DNA of 64,000 nucleotides from Acanthosoma haemorrhoidale (Eukaryota > Arthropoda > Insecta > Hemiptera > Acanthosomatidae), in contig OV884015.1 of NCBI GenBank assembly GCA_930367205.1, positions 84,124,841 to 84,188,840 on the forward strand, written 5' to 3'. Shown in pieces: positions 10,406 to 25,100 of this stretch. Under the pieces are notes generated by a model. The model was given only the letters and a program-made list of their open reading frames with translations, was not told the DNA's origin and did not search any database. Both the position numbers and the translations under genes were made by a program. Numbering within the stretch: the first letter of the stretch is position 1; the number at the start of each line of letters is the position of its first letter.

Positions 10406-13400
10406 GTGAGTTTTTTTCTTTCTTTTTCCTTTTTTTCTTTTAGAACATTTATAATTATTTAATCGGGATCTTTTACTGGCTAAAGTAGTCGGCGTTAATG
10501 CTTTATCAAGTAAATGGTTTTCAATGGTTAAGACACGACGTTTATACAGTTTCAGGACGATGGATTGTGTGAAAGTGGACGAAATTATCATCATTATGAA
10601 ATTTAAATACATTTATAAATTTTCTATTATTGCTTTGAAGATAGTCTATTAGATAAACGTTTAATTATCTTTAAACATTTGAGTAATACGTCAATTTATT
10701 AGTACTGTATGATGTAACCTATAACTAAATTCTGAACAGAGTTTGCATTCTTGTTTGGTATAGATGTGTCAACGTATACGTGACTTGTGTACGCTCTAAG
10801 CTTATAATTTTATAAATCTACCGTGTATTTGTTTTCTAACAGTTTTTGTTTTTGGTCAAGCATCTAATTTTTCTACTTACCATAAGAAAGATCAAAATTC
10901 ATTCGCAACCAAACATGTTGGTGCATTGTCTACAATGCAGTTAAAACGCCCTTGTGTGCAGCAGCGGAAGCTTGAGTATGGGTCTGTAATTGTACCATGA
11001 ATGGATTCTATAATAAACCGTTTGAAACTAACTCATGGAATTGCATGATATATTGAGTATAAAGTTGATTTTCTATCAGTTTTTGTGATAACCCGCGATG
11101 CACACGACATAGTCCAAGATAAAAGATTAGGTTTTTTGCGAGTCGTTTATCAGTACTGGTAAGAATAGTGCGCCATGATTTTTAGATTGGTATTTTTTAA
11201 AATGTAATGAAGACCAGGTGTCTCGAAGACGATTAATTCCAAGCTGGGAAGCTACATTCAAATTAAATGGTACAATGTCCTACAATAAAGTGTGGTAACA
11301 TCTTTCTGCGACACCCCATATTTTTTGGGCATTCCTGGACAAAATTTCTTTAATCCAAGAGTTCCCTGGACAGCATGGCTAGATCCTTAAATTAGGTCAA
11401 CCCCTAGAGTTGTGAAGGAGTATAGTTCGCCCAGTTGATAGTTTGTAGCTGAAGCACTCTTAATTTTCAAAGATCGTATTCTTACGTCTTGGCTTAATGT
11501 CTCCGTAGTTTTTATGAGAGGTCATCAACTAGACTGGTTTAGACTGTAAAAAGAGTCATGGATTAGTAATGGATCTACTTGAGGCCTCATTTTTTATAGT
11601 CATGTTTTAATTTTTAATAAATTTCTTCCCCCCTTCTGAACACCAATTGGCCACATTTTCTTTGTATAGAAGCCCACCCCTTGAAATCTGATCCTATTTT
11701 AGCGCTAGTTGAAGAGTTTCCAGTGGAACGTCCCTGTCTAATGGAGATCGTGCAGTTAATATTACAGTTGCCTAAGCCTCGACAGCTGCACAGCCTCACG
11801 TGCCCCTACTTACTTGGGATAATCCCGCTTAGTTATTAGCGCCGGCGATATATTAGTGAAGTCGTAACTGTCCTCTCGTTGGATAAACTAATTGAAAATC
11901 ACAGTCGGGCATTAACTGTTAGCGGGCCCACAGTCTGAGTATGTAAAGCCAAATAATGTAAATCCCAAGCGTAGGTATTTGCATGTTAAATGGCAGTAAA
12001 TCACTTTTATATGCCTTATTCCTCGGCAGTGGTTTGATTTGTTGTTCGCCCATAGGGCGCTACATTTTTTTTTTAATTTTATCTCTTTGGGAAAAGTAGT
12101 TTTTGGAAAGGTAGTTTTGACCGTTCGACAGAACCAAGTGCGATTTCATGTGTAACGCTACATATCCCTATACCGAAAATATGTCTGTTAAGCATTGCAA
12201 AGAACCTCAATTTATTACATAATCATTGGAGTATCAATACAATATTTTATTAAGTTTTAATTATATTACACTACTTTATTGTCACTGGATCTCAATATTC
12301 TGGCTGGTACTGGTTCATTCATGACATCGAAACAATATTAACAAAATTGTTTTTATGGTATGCCAACCACATTCAATAATTTTATTTCGGTTTTACAGCA
12401 GCGAATTTTGTGATTATTTTAACTTCCATTATTATTTCGAAGTGCCTGGAAAGAAAAGTGTTGACAAGTTTTGGGGTTTTAACAATATTGAACACATGGA
12501 CTATACATCATATAGTCAATAGCTACAGGCACCCTTGTGGGCGACCGGGCGCTGCAGGTGGCACCTCAGTCCCTGTTACCTGTTGGCACATGCATTCTCA
12601 TTTTAAGATGGATCGGCAGATATTACATAGTTTTAAATGTTCATTGTTTTTTTGTTTTTGTTTTTTTTAATATTTATGCTTTTAAAAATCAAAGGTGTCG
12701 GCCACAGGGTCATTTAATGTCCGTTATTCCTCTTTCATTCAGCTGCAGAGGGACTAACCTTTTGTTTCCTCCACTTTCTTCATAATATAAAATTTGCTTC
12801 TTCTTTGTTTAAATTATTTATGTTTTCTCATTTTCTTAATTTATACCAGACTATTGTTTGGTTTTGGCTTTATAGAATCTGCAATGAGCTTGCTTGCACT
12901 CAAATTTCTTGCACTGCTAGAGCCATTAGCATGATTAACGAATCCTTCCTCAGTGTCAGCAGTGACTAACACAATCTTATATGTAGGCAGAACCTCCCCT
13001 GTGAACTCTTGCAGGTTCTTTATCTAATTGTGTACATACCGAAAATATGCGTTTAAGTGTTATCTTTTTGTGAGAGAACTCACAACAGGGCAAGTTAGGC
13101 ACAGTCAACACCTTTGTCACTTTTCACTGAGGTGATATCCTTATTTAGTCTATATTTTATTCTTCTATTGAAGGTTTCCAGCCGATCTTGTTTTGAAATC
13201 GTCTTTGATAACAACCTCAGTTGATTCTTCTCTCACGTCCTGCCAAGTTGTCAAATTGATCAGCTTCGTCAATACCAATTATTCCATAGGGCGAAACGAC
13301 CTACAAGGGAAGCAATTTCATTATCGAATTTAAACAAAAGTTGTCCATTGACCTACTTTGCCGACAAACAAGTCTTCAAAGCTTTTAGTGCACTAATGTC

Positions 13401-16400
13401 TTTTATTACCAGAAACAGCCAATATATATCTTTTTATAGCTCTTAATTACTGCTGAGTTTCTGACTAGAGTTCAACCAAACACATGCTTGCGGGCGTGCA
13501 CTTAAAAAAATACAGATATATACAGAAAATATAATTAACACTGACTGATGGAGCCTTCCATGTAGGATTTGTTTTGTCCTCAATTTGGTAAGAATAAACT
13601 GATGTTATCAGTTTAACTAACTATTTTTTATAAATCATTACTGTTATATAGACAGATGAACTATATGCAACATTTCTTATATTCAGTTGTTCAAGCTCAG
13701 AAATTTTAACACTACCGTGTAAAAATATTTTGTTATAATGAATGTATCAACACTACTGGGTCTACAGATCTACTGACAAAGTATAAAATACTATACAATT
13801 TTATATGAACGGGTTATAATTACATTATTATAACAAATGATTAGAACATAAGTTCCATTCATTAGTAAGTACAAAGGGTTCTAAGGAAAAAATGTCCATG
13901 AGGTTTGCAGATGAAATATGATGAGAAGATAGGAACTTGCCTAAAAGAGACACAGCCAGGGTCGGAAAGTAATCTTTGAGACGAGCTAATTACTGTGACA
14001 GGAGGCCAAGTCCGCTATTGAGTGACGAGGTCCGTAGCGAAGTCTGCCTTTTGACCTCCTTCGTCGTCAATAGAACCCCTCAGACCCCCCTCTCTGAGAA
14101 ACAACCAACCCTCTACCCGCGTTCTTTTATAGGGAGGAAGGTCTCGTTCATTAATTTCTTTGAAGGGCCGCAGCGGACTTATGCTAATTGAAGTGGCCTT
14201 TGGGGTCAAACGATGCCTGCAGGCGGATACAGTCGTCAAAGGGTCCGCGATCACATCGACCTACCCCAGGATCGGATGTTGTCCCTAATAAGGGCTCCGA
14301 GTACTTCTGGCTACGATAATGTTCAAAGATTTTCTGAAAGCGAATATAAATGTGAATCATCTAAGCTTTCCCTCTGCCGGGAAGCGTGATTAAGCCTCTA
14401 TCAAATAGTTACTGAAATATTAAGTAGTTTTAACGATTTCTAATTATATTTAAACCATCTCTCTTACGGTTTACAATAAACTATGGTGTAGGTGCTTTCA
14501 CTCACACAAAAACATTGATTGATGACAAAAACACGGACAAGCCTCGAAAGTCAATGACTAATGCTACTCGATACCCCCAAACAAAAAACCTTCTTTATTA
14601 TATAAACTGAAACCTATTATTAGAAGCAAGGAAAGTTTTCAAGGAATGTGCTTTCAACCCTTCCAATCAGACATCAATAGTTAGCTAGACTAATCGCGGC
14701 TCACGGAATTTAAAATTGAGAGATAACAGCCAGTGTTATCGCCACCTACAAATAACGACGACAACCTTTGACCGGCACTCACTCTTGAGTTGTTTCGCCA
14801 TGGATTTATGTTTTTTACTTTGTTACATAAGGACATTTAATGGTCGCATTATACTGGCGCCCAATTACACAAACAAATTAAATTGTAGGGGATAACTTCA
14901 ACCACAACAATAATAGCAACATTCGTTACACAACTCAGAACTAGTAATTAAAAATAGTTTTTTTTTCCTTATTTAAAGAAGTTCCTTAAGATAAAAAGTC
15001 ATTGAAAAAATTAAATATTGGCAAGACAAAGACTCAAACCTTGGACCTTCAGATTTTCGTTCAGAAAAACTTCCTTGCCGATTTGCTATTTCTGTTTTCA
15101 CCAGGGCGTAATAATAAGTTCACAGGTAAGTGTATTCCATACCATGGCGTTTTTGTAAATATTTGCAATGTAATATATATACCTATGAAAGATAACACTA
15201 TAAAAATTAGAAAACAGAAAAATTAAATAAGCTAAGAGTTTTCTGGTGGGGTCCGATAAGAATACCGAGTATTCAAGTAATAAAGCTTACCTTGGTATAT
15301 CTGGTAAAGCTGATAATGTAAGGGTTAAAATACAGCCTTTGGAAGCAAGTGAGGAAAGAAATTAAAAAAAAAAAAACGGAAAGGAGATCACTGCATTGAA
15401 ACCGCTGTTGGCACAAACACACATACGTTAATACTATAACAAAGTAACCGAAGAATCAACCATCATTCAGTAGAGGGTGGTGCAAAAGGCAAGGCAACCA
15501 GGAACCGAATCACTGAATAACAAGCTTGTTATTTGCTCAATTTTGTACTTGTTCCACTCTTAATACGCTGTTCAAAGCTTTAATTTTTAATTAAAAAAAA
15601 ATAACGAAATAAAAAACTAAAAGAACTACGCTTTGATTTATCATCGGATTATGTTTTCCTTGTATACTTTACAAAAAATAAATTGTTTCTACTTTATCTC
15701 AGCATTAAAAATAAATGTATTCGTTTAGGCAGAGAAGCAACTGGTAACAATATAACTTATTTTTATTTTATAAAACCGGTCCTTGAGAGAAAGGAAATAA
15801 AGAAACAACAAGAAATCGAGGTTAAAGTTCCCGAGATCCATTTTTTCCCAAATCCAATCCCACGGAATAAAATAAGAGATTAAGGAAAAAACGAAATAGG
15901 AGCCCAAGAAGGAGGGGACTGGAAATAATAAGCAGTGGTGTTCCCGACAGGAATTCTTCAAATTTCCCAGTACCGTTCCTTTTTATTTTAAGACGTCAAG
16001 AGGTTGGGGGAGAACATTCCTTCAGCATAAAAAAAAAAGGAAAATTATAATAATAAGGGAAAAAATCACATTGTCTCTTCCATTGAATACATCCACGTAA
16101 TTTAGAAGTTACATTGTGTCGTTTTTGTGATGAAAATATAGAAAAGGCTCCCATTAAATATTTAGAGAGCTAAGAAAGAAAAAAAAAGCGATTGGAATTT
16201 CATCAGAAATATTAACGAGTGCAGGAGCTGAGACAATCCAAAAATGTCTCTGTGTTTCATTTATCTAAAGAAATGTTCGATTTTGTAGAATGGTTATCTT
16301 ACCCTTCACTCATTATAACATAAATTATTTTTCAGGACAATGGTACATAAAGTTACATTTTACTCCTTTGTTTTTCTCTGCGATCAATCTTTTTATTTAT

Positions 16401-19400
16401 ATAACATTGTTTCAAGTCTTAAACAGCTTTATTAAAACTAAAACTAGTTAATAAATTTGAGATTTAAAAAGTTACTTAGATTACTTGCTTTTGAGTAATC
16501 ACTAATGTGTTGGAGCAATTTATATAACTTTGCTAGGAATATTGATCTTATCTAATTCAAATGTGGCAACATATAATACTTTTTTTAATTATAATCCATT
16601 AATTTCTTAAAATATTTGACTATTAGAAAAAACAAACCCTAAAAAAGCTTCATACGTCCAAGAAAAATGCTTAAATGTTCAAGAACGTTATCAGACACAA
16701 TATAATTAAAGATAAATCTGAATTTTAAATGTAACAGGTTGAGTAAAATGTGATATCAGTCTGTAATACAAACTATGTTTCGTTTATCGTGCACAACATG
16801 TATAATAACAAAAAAATTCTTCTGTCTCTGCACAGCTTTATTGAGTTCTACGCGAACGATTTCGACGAAATTGTCCCCCCATGTCTGGCCAGTGATCGAG
16901 TGATAGCCAAGCTCACAAGTGGTGCTTTAGTTACTATCAGCTCGAACCCTTGCGATAGTCCATTGGAAATGTTTAGGTATAAATAGATAAAGCTGTGGAG
17001 TGATAGAAAGGACTTTAAGATTTGATTACAGAAAGTGTTAAAAAAAAAATTAATCATCATTGCTTTGAAAAGATGAATTCCAAGTACCCAAGATAGCTCA
17101 GTTAATGAGAGACAACAAACAAAAAATGTATTTTTGAGTCTTCCTGACCTAGTAGACTATAGAATAGCCTGTTAGTGGCTACAGCACTTGGAACCGTATG
17201 ACTAAACTTGCGGCTTCTTTAATGTGTTTAGAATTATCCATCGTATAAACGCCATTGATTTACTTCTCAGGAAAACCAAATGGACGTTTACTTATCAAGA
17301 GAATAAAGTTTGCCTTTCCAAGAGGTTAACTATATCACTGATTGCAATCATTGAAAATATAAAGCCTAAAAACAACTATTATTTTATCGGCAGAAAGTGT
17401 ATATACCTAACTTCGATTTAGAAGAAAATTATCAATATATTTAATAATGTAGCATATATATAATATTATATATTATACTTCTGAAATTCACAGTGTTGTT
17501 TGATGATCAATTTTTAGTTTGGACAAACAACATGTCAAGGCTGTTGGCATTCGGGAGTTAAATATTGTTTATTTTTCAGAATATGAATGGAGAGCAGAAA
17601 CCCATTCACCCATATTCCCCCTTAATTGTGACTTGTTGGAACTGGTGATTTGACATAAGGGAGAAGGTACTCTTGCCCGGTTTTTTTTTTCCTATTCCTA
17701 ATTCTTCTTTTTCAGTATTTTTTATGCATGTAGTTGTGATTTTCGGAGCTGCATACAATTTTAAAGTACATCCTCATTGATTTCTAAAAAATAAATATTT
17801 CTTATTATTATTTTCTTCTAAATTTAGAAAAAGTCTTTTATAGGTAATAGCCAAAGTCTAAATTTAAGCGAAGGGTCAACGGGAGGACCTTCCTGCTTTG
17901 ATCACATATGTTCTTGAGCCAGGTATAGATTTGAATCCATTGTAAGGATCGGGAGGGCTGTTACATGGCAGCTTATGGGCGATTTCCGGATCCGGTCTAT
18001 TTCCTCCGGGGCCAGCGAGGGAGGGATGGGGGCTACAGAATGATGCCCCACCCACAGTCTCAAGAGAAAACTGATATAAAGGAAAATAGGTCCTGATCCC
18101 CCGTTCTAGTATCGCAACCATATTTTCTATAACGTTCTTTTTGCAGGCTATTAACAAGGGTTAGAGGAAGTAAATCTAGAATTTTGAATTTATCCTTGGT
18201 ACTTGTGAGGTAGCTGAGAGTGAATGTACAGTGTCAGAGGGAATTCAGTAAATTTAGAAATCAAAAGAGAACAAACTACTCGGTTATAGCTTTCATTTAT
18301 AGACCAATCTTATGTAATTGATGATGTAATTAAAATGATCATATTTCAAGAGGTGCCTTGCTAAGAGCCCTTAAAAGTGAGTCATCACTCAAAGACAGAC
18401 TTCAGGTTAGATTCGGACATCCACTGTTCCGCTATAAAACAAGAGGCCTCCTACTAATTATAATTATAGGGATAATAGGCGGGCATAATGGTTGAATGGT
18501 AAGAGGGATGAAATTGTTTTAACCTCCCCTAATTGGGGGTAGCTCATAACTCAATTATAACCTGATCCTCCCTGCCCTAATAGCTCAGTTGAGGCGGTTA
18601 AGCTCCTAGAGCGCTCTGCAGTCGCTTCGGAGAATGGCGCCTTATTCTTGGCGGGCTTAGAGGCCTGGGTCTTATTCTATATTCCCTCCCCCCTCTTCTC
18701 GTGGGTTCTATTGTTCACCCCCACCCCCATGCCACCCACAAAAGGCCCACAAATCCTTCTCCTCCCCTACTTCTAATAAGCACCAGTTCCCTTCACCAAT
18801 TGAAGGGATCACGTCTCCCGGAATAAAACGTTTATTCTCTTAGGTTTCAGCAATTGTTCTTATAAAACGTCGAGTCTTGTTTTCTTCGGAACAATGTTCT
18901 GACCGAGTTTTGAAAAGGAATTTTAACCTCGTTAAGGCGCTCATTATAGTGGTTGAAAGAATTCATGATAAACTTCTTCTGTTTCGTCTGTCACAATTAA
19001 GCACAAATATAAGTCTAATTCCGTTAAGAATACCATTTTATAAGTCGTCGCACGAAGCGTTTTTCAATGAAACAACCTTCAAAACCAGCTACGCCAATTC
19101 CCATTTCCAATTATCAAGTTTCATGATATTTTTGTTTTTATGAAGCGACGGTATTAACTATACCTACAACTTACCTCTCTTGAACGTTCTATAGTGTAGC
19201 TGTAGACTACAAAGACTGCTATCCTTCGTCTTGGTTATCTACATGTACACTGCCCCACAAAAAAAATTCGTTATAAAAGTTATTAAAAACTGAGAGCACG
19301 ATAAAATAATTATTTAATAAACATAATGTTCAAAAATAATTTTTGCCATGTAAGACGGGGAAGGTCAACCACCCCCCCCCCCCTTCTTTTTCCACAAAGA

Positions 19401-20744
19401 ACCTCTTTAGTAGAGACGTGGGAAAATATGAATCAAGAGCTGGGAGCAAACTTGATAAGAAGCATTCCTCAAAGACTTGATGCTGGGATTTATGTCCTTC
19501 TAATTTATTTATTTAAACCTTCTTATGAGTAAAAACTATTAATATTAATTAAAAAAGAATTGAAAGCCGAAAAATACATTCAATGATTTGTGCAGTGAAA
19601 CAAATGAAATAAAGTAGTTTTGGTCAAAACATATCGAAAAGCTAAGGAATACATCTGAATACCGAGGCAAAAAAAGTGTCCTATAAGACTGACAATATAC
19701 AAGAAAGGTTTCACCCGATCCGAATGAGACTTTTCATCAGAGACCCTCAGTCACCGGAGCCTTCAGTAAGTCTCTAAAGTAAGCCGGCAGGACTTTGAGA
19801 ATGTCCGAAGTTGGCGAGCTATCGGTGGATCTGTGAGGACGCAGCCATGCGGACCGCCAAGGCCCCCAATGCTTTGAACAGAGTAGGGCCCAACTTGGAC
19901 AAGATATGAAGACACACCGTGGATTAAGTTTCTCCCCCCCCCTCCCCTCCAGGAAGGAACTTAACCCGGGCCCCAGACATATTCAGTTTGAAGTGGAGAG
20001 AAGTTGCCAAGTGCCTGGGACTTAGGTGCGCCTCCATTTTAGCAAATCCCGCCTCAAGTTTGGACATAAAGAGCGGAATACTAATATTCCTGGGGAGTTT
20101 TTCATTCCGGCCCATCTATAAAATATTTAATCCTTTCCGCTCTCCCCCGCTTTTCCTTTCCAGTTTTCTCACTTTTTCTTTTTTCCTTTTCCCGTTCAGA
20201 AAGGAAGGGCCCGTGCAATTCATCTAACACGATACAGCTCTCTGCCTCAGTTTAAAATGATTGAAATATGGCTCACCTGCCGGGAAAGTTTATGTAAAAA
20301 TGAATTATTCCTATTAATGTAAGTTTATGATCCGCGCACAGAAGAGGAGTAATGTTCTTCTGTGGCTCAACTAAGTAGATTTATATCGCTCATTTATTCT
20401 TCGTTCAGTTCGATTACATGTCATTAAAAGGACCTATGTTTATTTTTACTTGTTACTTACTTATTATTTATTGAGTAGTAGTAAATACAATAAACATTCA
20501 TTAATTTCTTTATTAATCATTAGTCATCTTTATTGGCGTTATAAAATTTTTTTTATCAATTATGGATCTAGGGCTCACAGTGACATTGACAGAAAGTCAG
20601 ACATATACAGGACTACAAGTATAAAGTTTTCTAGATTTAAAAAAAACAACAACTTCAGAACCACAAAAGTGTGCACTCTTTAAATCAATCTTGATATAAA
20701 AATATGTATTTCTGGAACCATAAACGTTTTTACTCGTGTTGCAG
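10406..20744 (+). other. Region between candidate first exon and first coding exon (possible intron)
   Basis: If the exon at 10259-10405 belongs to the CELF transcript, this is a 10,339-bp intron ending in TGTTGCAG at 20744. It holds no gene that I can support. Noted inside are a weak box A-like string TAGCTCAGTTGAGG at 18581-18594, a homopolymer C run near 19371, and a GC-richer island at about 19730-20060 just before the coding exon. Confidence 0.4.
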
Positions 20745-20748
20745 GACA

Positions 20749-20926
20749 ATGAACGGGACGTCAGGGCAGAACGTTCAGGACCAGCCTGACCCCGACTTCA
20801 TCAAGATGTTTGTTGGCCAGGTTCCCCGGAGTATGGACGAAGCCGATCTGACCAAGATGTTCTCAGAGTTCGGTCGGGTACACCAGATCAACGTCCTCAG
20901 GGACAAAGTTACCGGACAAAGCAAAG
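20749..20926 (+). CDS. CELF/Bruno RNA-binding protein, first coding exon (start of RRM1)
   Basis: Encodes residues 1-59 of a CELF (CUGBP/Elav-like, Bruno) protein, which binds GU-rich elements in pre-mRNA and mRNA to control splicing, translation and decay. The exon follows the acceptor GTGTTGCAG (ends 20744), with ACA then ATG at 20749 in a good animal context. A short leader (DQPDPD, residues 11-16) leads into RRM1: RNP2 MFVGQV at residues 20-25, then the helix [11 protein letters not shown] and strand INVLRD, ending Q-S-K. The donor AAAG|GTAAGC leaves one base of the next codon (phase 1). Family identity is strong from near-exact motif agreement; which paralogue (bruno 1, 2 or 3; CELF1-2-like) cannot be settled from one RRM. 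The upstream frame is open through the acceptor, so a longer isoform starting in another exon is possible. Confidence 0.92.
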
Positions 20927-22098
20927 GTAAGCTTATAAATCACACTACATCACATTTACCAAATAAACCGTTATAGACATCCGTGAAGAAATGCATCTCT
21001 GGTCCTATTTGAATTATATTTGAAAGGTTACTTCAGTAAATGATATAATATATTGATATAATAACAACAGTCCAACACCGAGGTATTTATTAATTTATTA
21101 GGTAATTACACTCATCTTCAGGCTCTGAATTGAATGATTTACAAGTAAATTTATTACAATATAAATACAGTTATTTACATATTGTGAAAAGACCATTTTT
21201 CTTCTTTCTATAAAATACCAGCCGCTAACCATAATTTATTTTTTTTCAAAATGCAGATACACGGTTCACTTCATTAATCACGGTTGACACTAATCGGTAG
21301 AGAAATTTTAGACTGGGATTAAGAATATGACACAGAATATTCTTAAAATCGTTTTATGTAGAGCTTGGCATGCATTTTTGAAGAAGCTTCGTAGAATACT
21401 TGACATGGCTGGTCTGTACTGGTAACAGCTGCTTTAATTCCATTTAATTTAATATATCAGGTAAGAGTTTTCATCGCTTGAGACAGTTCATCATTATACC
21501 CGATGGCTTTGTAAGCTATATCCTGTGTAGAAAAAATATCTGATAGTGTTAAAGAGGAATCTCGAGTATTCTACTGCAGGCTCAATCACTTCTTTGACAT
21601 GGTCACTATTTTCTTTATTCAATTATTTTTGTCTTCTTAGTAGTTAATTAATCAATTGTTCGTAGGATGTTTGACTGGTTGTTGGTTTTTACTTCAAAAC
21701 GATAATAAATAAGACTATGTCACTATAATGTTACTAGACATAAGCGCTTTTACACTACCATTCTCAAGCGCTTATAAAACCAGCAAACAGGAAAGGACCA
21801 TACCTTATACTGCAAAGAAATTACTCTTTAGGCGATTTTTTTTATATTACCATTCATTGAACAGCATTTATGGTTCAGTGAAGTATGTCTAAGCCTCGTT
21901 GTGAAAACGCCGAATAATACTCCAGCGCCAAGTACCGTGTAGTGTAGTATTCTGACCCTGAGAGATCGATGGCATTACCATAGCCCCCGGTCCTCAGTTC
22001 GACCATAAATCCAACACTTGCTAACCCCCGGTTGAGAACAGGTTGTTCCTCGTCAGTCTGTTCAACCCTACATAATCGGATTTGCTCTCTATCCGAGT

Positions 22099-22119
22099 GG
22101 GGGGGGGGTCGGGGAGGGG
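22099..22119 (+). repeat. G-quadruplex-type G-run cluster
   Basis: Three runs of four or more G separated by one or two bases, the first one nine long, so four tracts can be drawn. Intron sense strand. Confidence 0.5.
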
Positions 22120-25100
22120 GTGGATTTAACTCCCGCCAAGTTACCCGCCTCCCCATCCCATCCCCATACAAAGGGTCTTCCGATTCATCCCCTGGTAACC
22201 GTCTAGTTGTTATAATGTTCCGGGATAAGCACATGGTGGATGATTTGTTTAAAAAAAAAAAACCTCTTGTTGCAGGAAGTACGTGAACAGGGGTGGGATG
22301 TGAAAAAATAAATAAATACACAATTTAATCACTAACAAAAACCAACTACCTAAAATCAATTCTAGTTTAATCTGATATTCAATGTTTTAGTGAGCCTAAT
22401 TTGTGGCTTTCGTCCATTCTTGTCGTAACAGCATGACCTTCGGAATGACTTTATACTTGTACAAAGCTGAACCACATAAGCAGACTCTCAAGAAATCAAT
22501 TAATTATTTATTTTTTGAAAGACACTTGGCTTTATGTAGATGAATAGATGAATGCACACAAGCATCTTTATTTGTTGATTCAGGTTTACTGAGCCAAAAC
22601 TGGCAGTCACGAATAGTTTCGTTTTTAGATTATTATTCAAAAAAGATCATATCGTCAACGGGATTTTAACCGAAATTTCTTACTCAGAATTTTGAACAGC
22701 AATTTCGTTTACTTTTGATGACCCTACCAATGCCACGACGCTTTCCGCTTTCCAGCTTATTTTCTGTGCCTAGTGAAAAGCAACCCATAATTTCAAAACT
22801 GATTCATAAAGTGTATTCTTGCCTTGCTCCTCATCTTTTGTAAGTGTATATGCACCCTATATAGTATTTAGCGACCCTCAAAATGAATATCTTATTTCAA
22901 ACTTTTAACCACCGATGGACCATACTCATATAATGGTTTATTAGTGATAGGTGGCTTGGGAGTATGAAAAATATTTCGTACTCGTTTTTTAAATGCCACG
23001 ATTTTTATTGGTCAATATTCCGTGGCTACAATTTTCCCCCCACACAGTTATATAAAGTACATAAAGGTAGGAAGGGAACCCCCAAAACAAAGGTTTGTAC
23101 TGTTCTAACTAAACTAAAAGACGGGAGAGGAGGTTCTCCCCTCAAGCACACCCTATCTCGTGATAAGCCAACCGTCAACCACTCCCCCGACGATAGTGCA
23201 ACAGGTAACAGGGCTGAAGAGGTTACGAACTAGTGTGGTTGGACCCCCCCCCCGCACCCCCTCAACTGTTTGCCTAACTAAACTGCTATTGTTGCCTTGC
23301 TGTCGAGACAACAAGCGGATTAATTCAATACACTGGCACTGTAAGCCCTGTCAAAACATAAATATTTTCCAAAAACTTTCCGGTCCATTTTCAATTTAAC
23401 TCCCCCTACCATCACCAGCACTTCTCCCACCTATCCCACCGATAAAACCGAATACAATAACCCAACCCGAGGGATAATCTGGATCAAAATAATTGAGTTT
23501 TCCCTTATATAGCCCCTCTCTCTTTCTATAGGAACATAAGGGCTTAAAATTGGTACATGCTCTGATAATATTGTTCCGTTTTCAGTTATAGAATAATCCT
23601 GACTGACAACGGTTGTATTTCCTCGTCCAAAATGGATTTTTATCTCTATGTCTCTAAATGAAAAACTAGATAAAATTGATAAGATACGTTTCACAAAGTG
23701 TCTGCACTCCTACCTAAAACGTCCGAATATTACACTTAGTGAGTGATCTTTAACTTTTTTCAATTGAATAAAGGTTAAAACAACAGAATAGATCTACCTC
23801 AATTTCAACAAGACAAAAAAAATACGGATTGTTCGGATTCGACTCGCCAATTTCAAATGTAAATACTTTCTGTCAAGCGTAAGGGAAAGGCCAAGTCTAA
23901 TCATAATAAGTTATTCGGCGAAACTTTATTCTTTCCAGGAAGATATCACGTCTCTCTCTTTCGTTTTGTCTCTCAGGGGTGTTATTATTTTTACAAATTT
24001 TGAAGCACGCTGGCTTATCCTTTATAAATTAAATCACGAATGGCTTCGGCCAAAATTGAAATGATATCTTTACTCTTAATCAGTTCCCTAATTTATCTTT
24101 TATCGCATCCTGGATAATTGTACCCTTTAGGATTGCCATTTGGAATTTCATGAAGGAACTGCTAGGTCAGAACTAATTTAACTTTATATTTTAACATTGG
24201 TGAACCACGCTTCTTCTTTTTTAATTGGTATTACAGGAATGTTGTAATATATGTTTTCACGGGGGAAATTGTAAATGGTACGTTTCATTGTTTTTTTATC
24301 TGATTAATAGCTTCATACCTACATCCACCTCAAAACAAATGACGGTATCTTTGTCGAAGTATAGCCTCGCCCATCGGTATTCTCGACAGCACTACTAGTA
24401 CTTGAGTACTATTCCTAGTATTACTTTAGACTTTAGGTAGTTTTGCCGTGTGTTTTTTTGCAATTTGCCATGACTGCTCAATTGTTTTGCAGGCATGGTA
24501 CTTTCTCTAGGTTTGATTGTTTTTCGAATTGCTTAACAAGAAAGCAAAATTTCGTTGGTCGCGTTGAGCTCAGATGGATTCGCTAATTAAGTGGCTCTTT
24601 AACTCTCCGTCTGAGGTGCCTCTCATCAAGAAGGGTGTCTGCTCTTCACTACCTCAGTGCCTGGAGGGTCCACAGTGTTGATGGTTTAGTCTCACGTCGT
24701 CCCGACATAGTTTTTCGCATGCTCTTTTTGCTCCGTTCAGGAATATGTGGGATAATATGGAATTTACAAGGCAGAAAAGGATTCCGGTTATGTAGTAGTA
24801 ATAATGCATGCGCGTCTCCCCAAAAATTCTAAACCAGAAAGGAATTAATACTCATTAGGAAAAAGGCTCCCTTTGAGGGTGAAATTTCAGAAAAGAAGGT
24901 AATCCACACAAATTTTGCATAGATACTTTAAGGATGTTTCTATCGCTACTAACATAATGTATGATACATATTTTTTTTTCACTTGAAAGCATCATATCAG
25001 CGAACATTGCAACTAAATGCTTTTGTGTTCTGCAGTGCAGGAAGACTGCATGGCACGCTTATTTATCTGCTGATGGTAAATGCTCATTTGTTTTTAGTAT

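Noticed and set aside
12841..13440. Minus-strand protein-like fragments, including a run of about 59 codons ending in a stop at 12841
   Set aside because: Fragments lie in different frames with stops between them and match no family that I recognise; runs of this length occur by chance in such sequence. A translated database search would settle it.
18581..18680. Box A-like TAGCTCAGTTGAGG suggesting a tRNA gene
   Set aside because: No box B at a usable distance and no cloverleaf pairing.
21875..22321. 148-codon frame on the minus strand
   Set aside because: Low-complexity proline/arginine stretch caused by the G-run cluster, no motif and no splice or start context.
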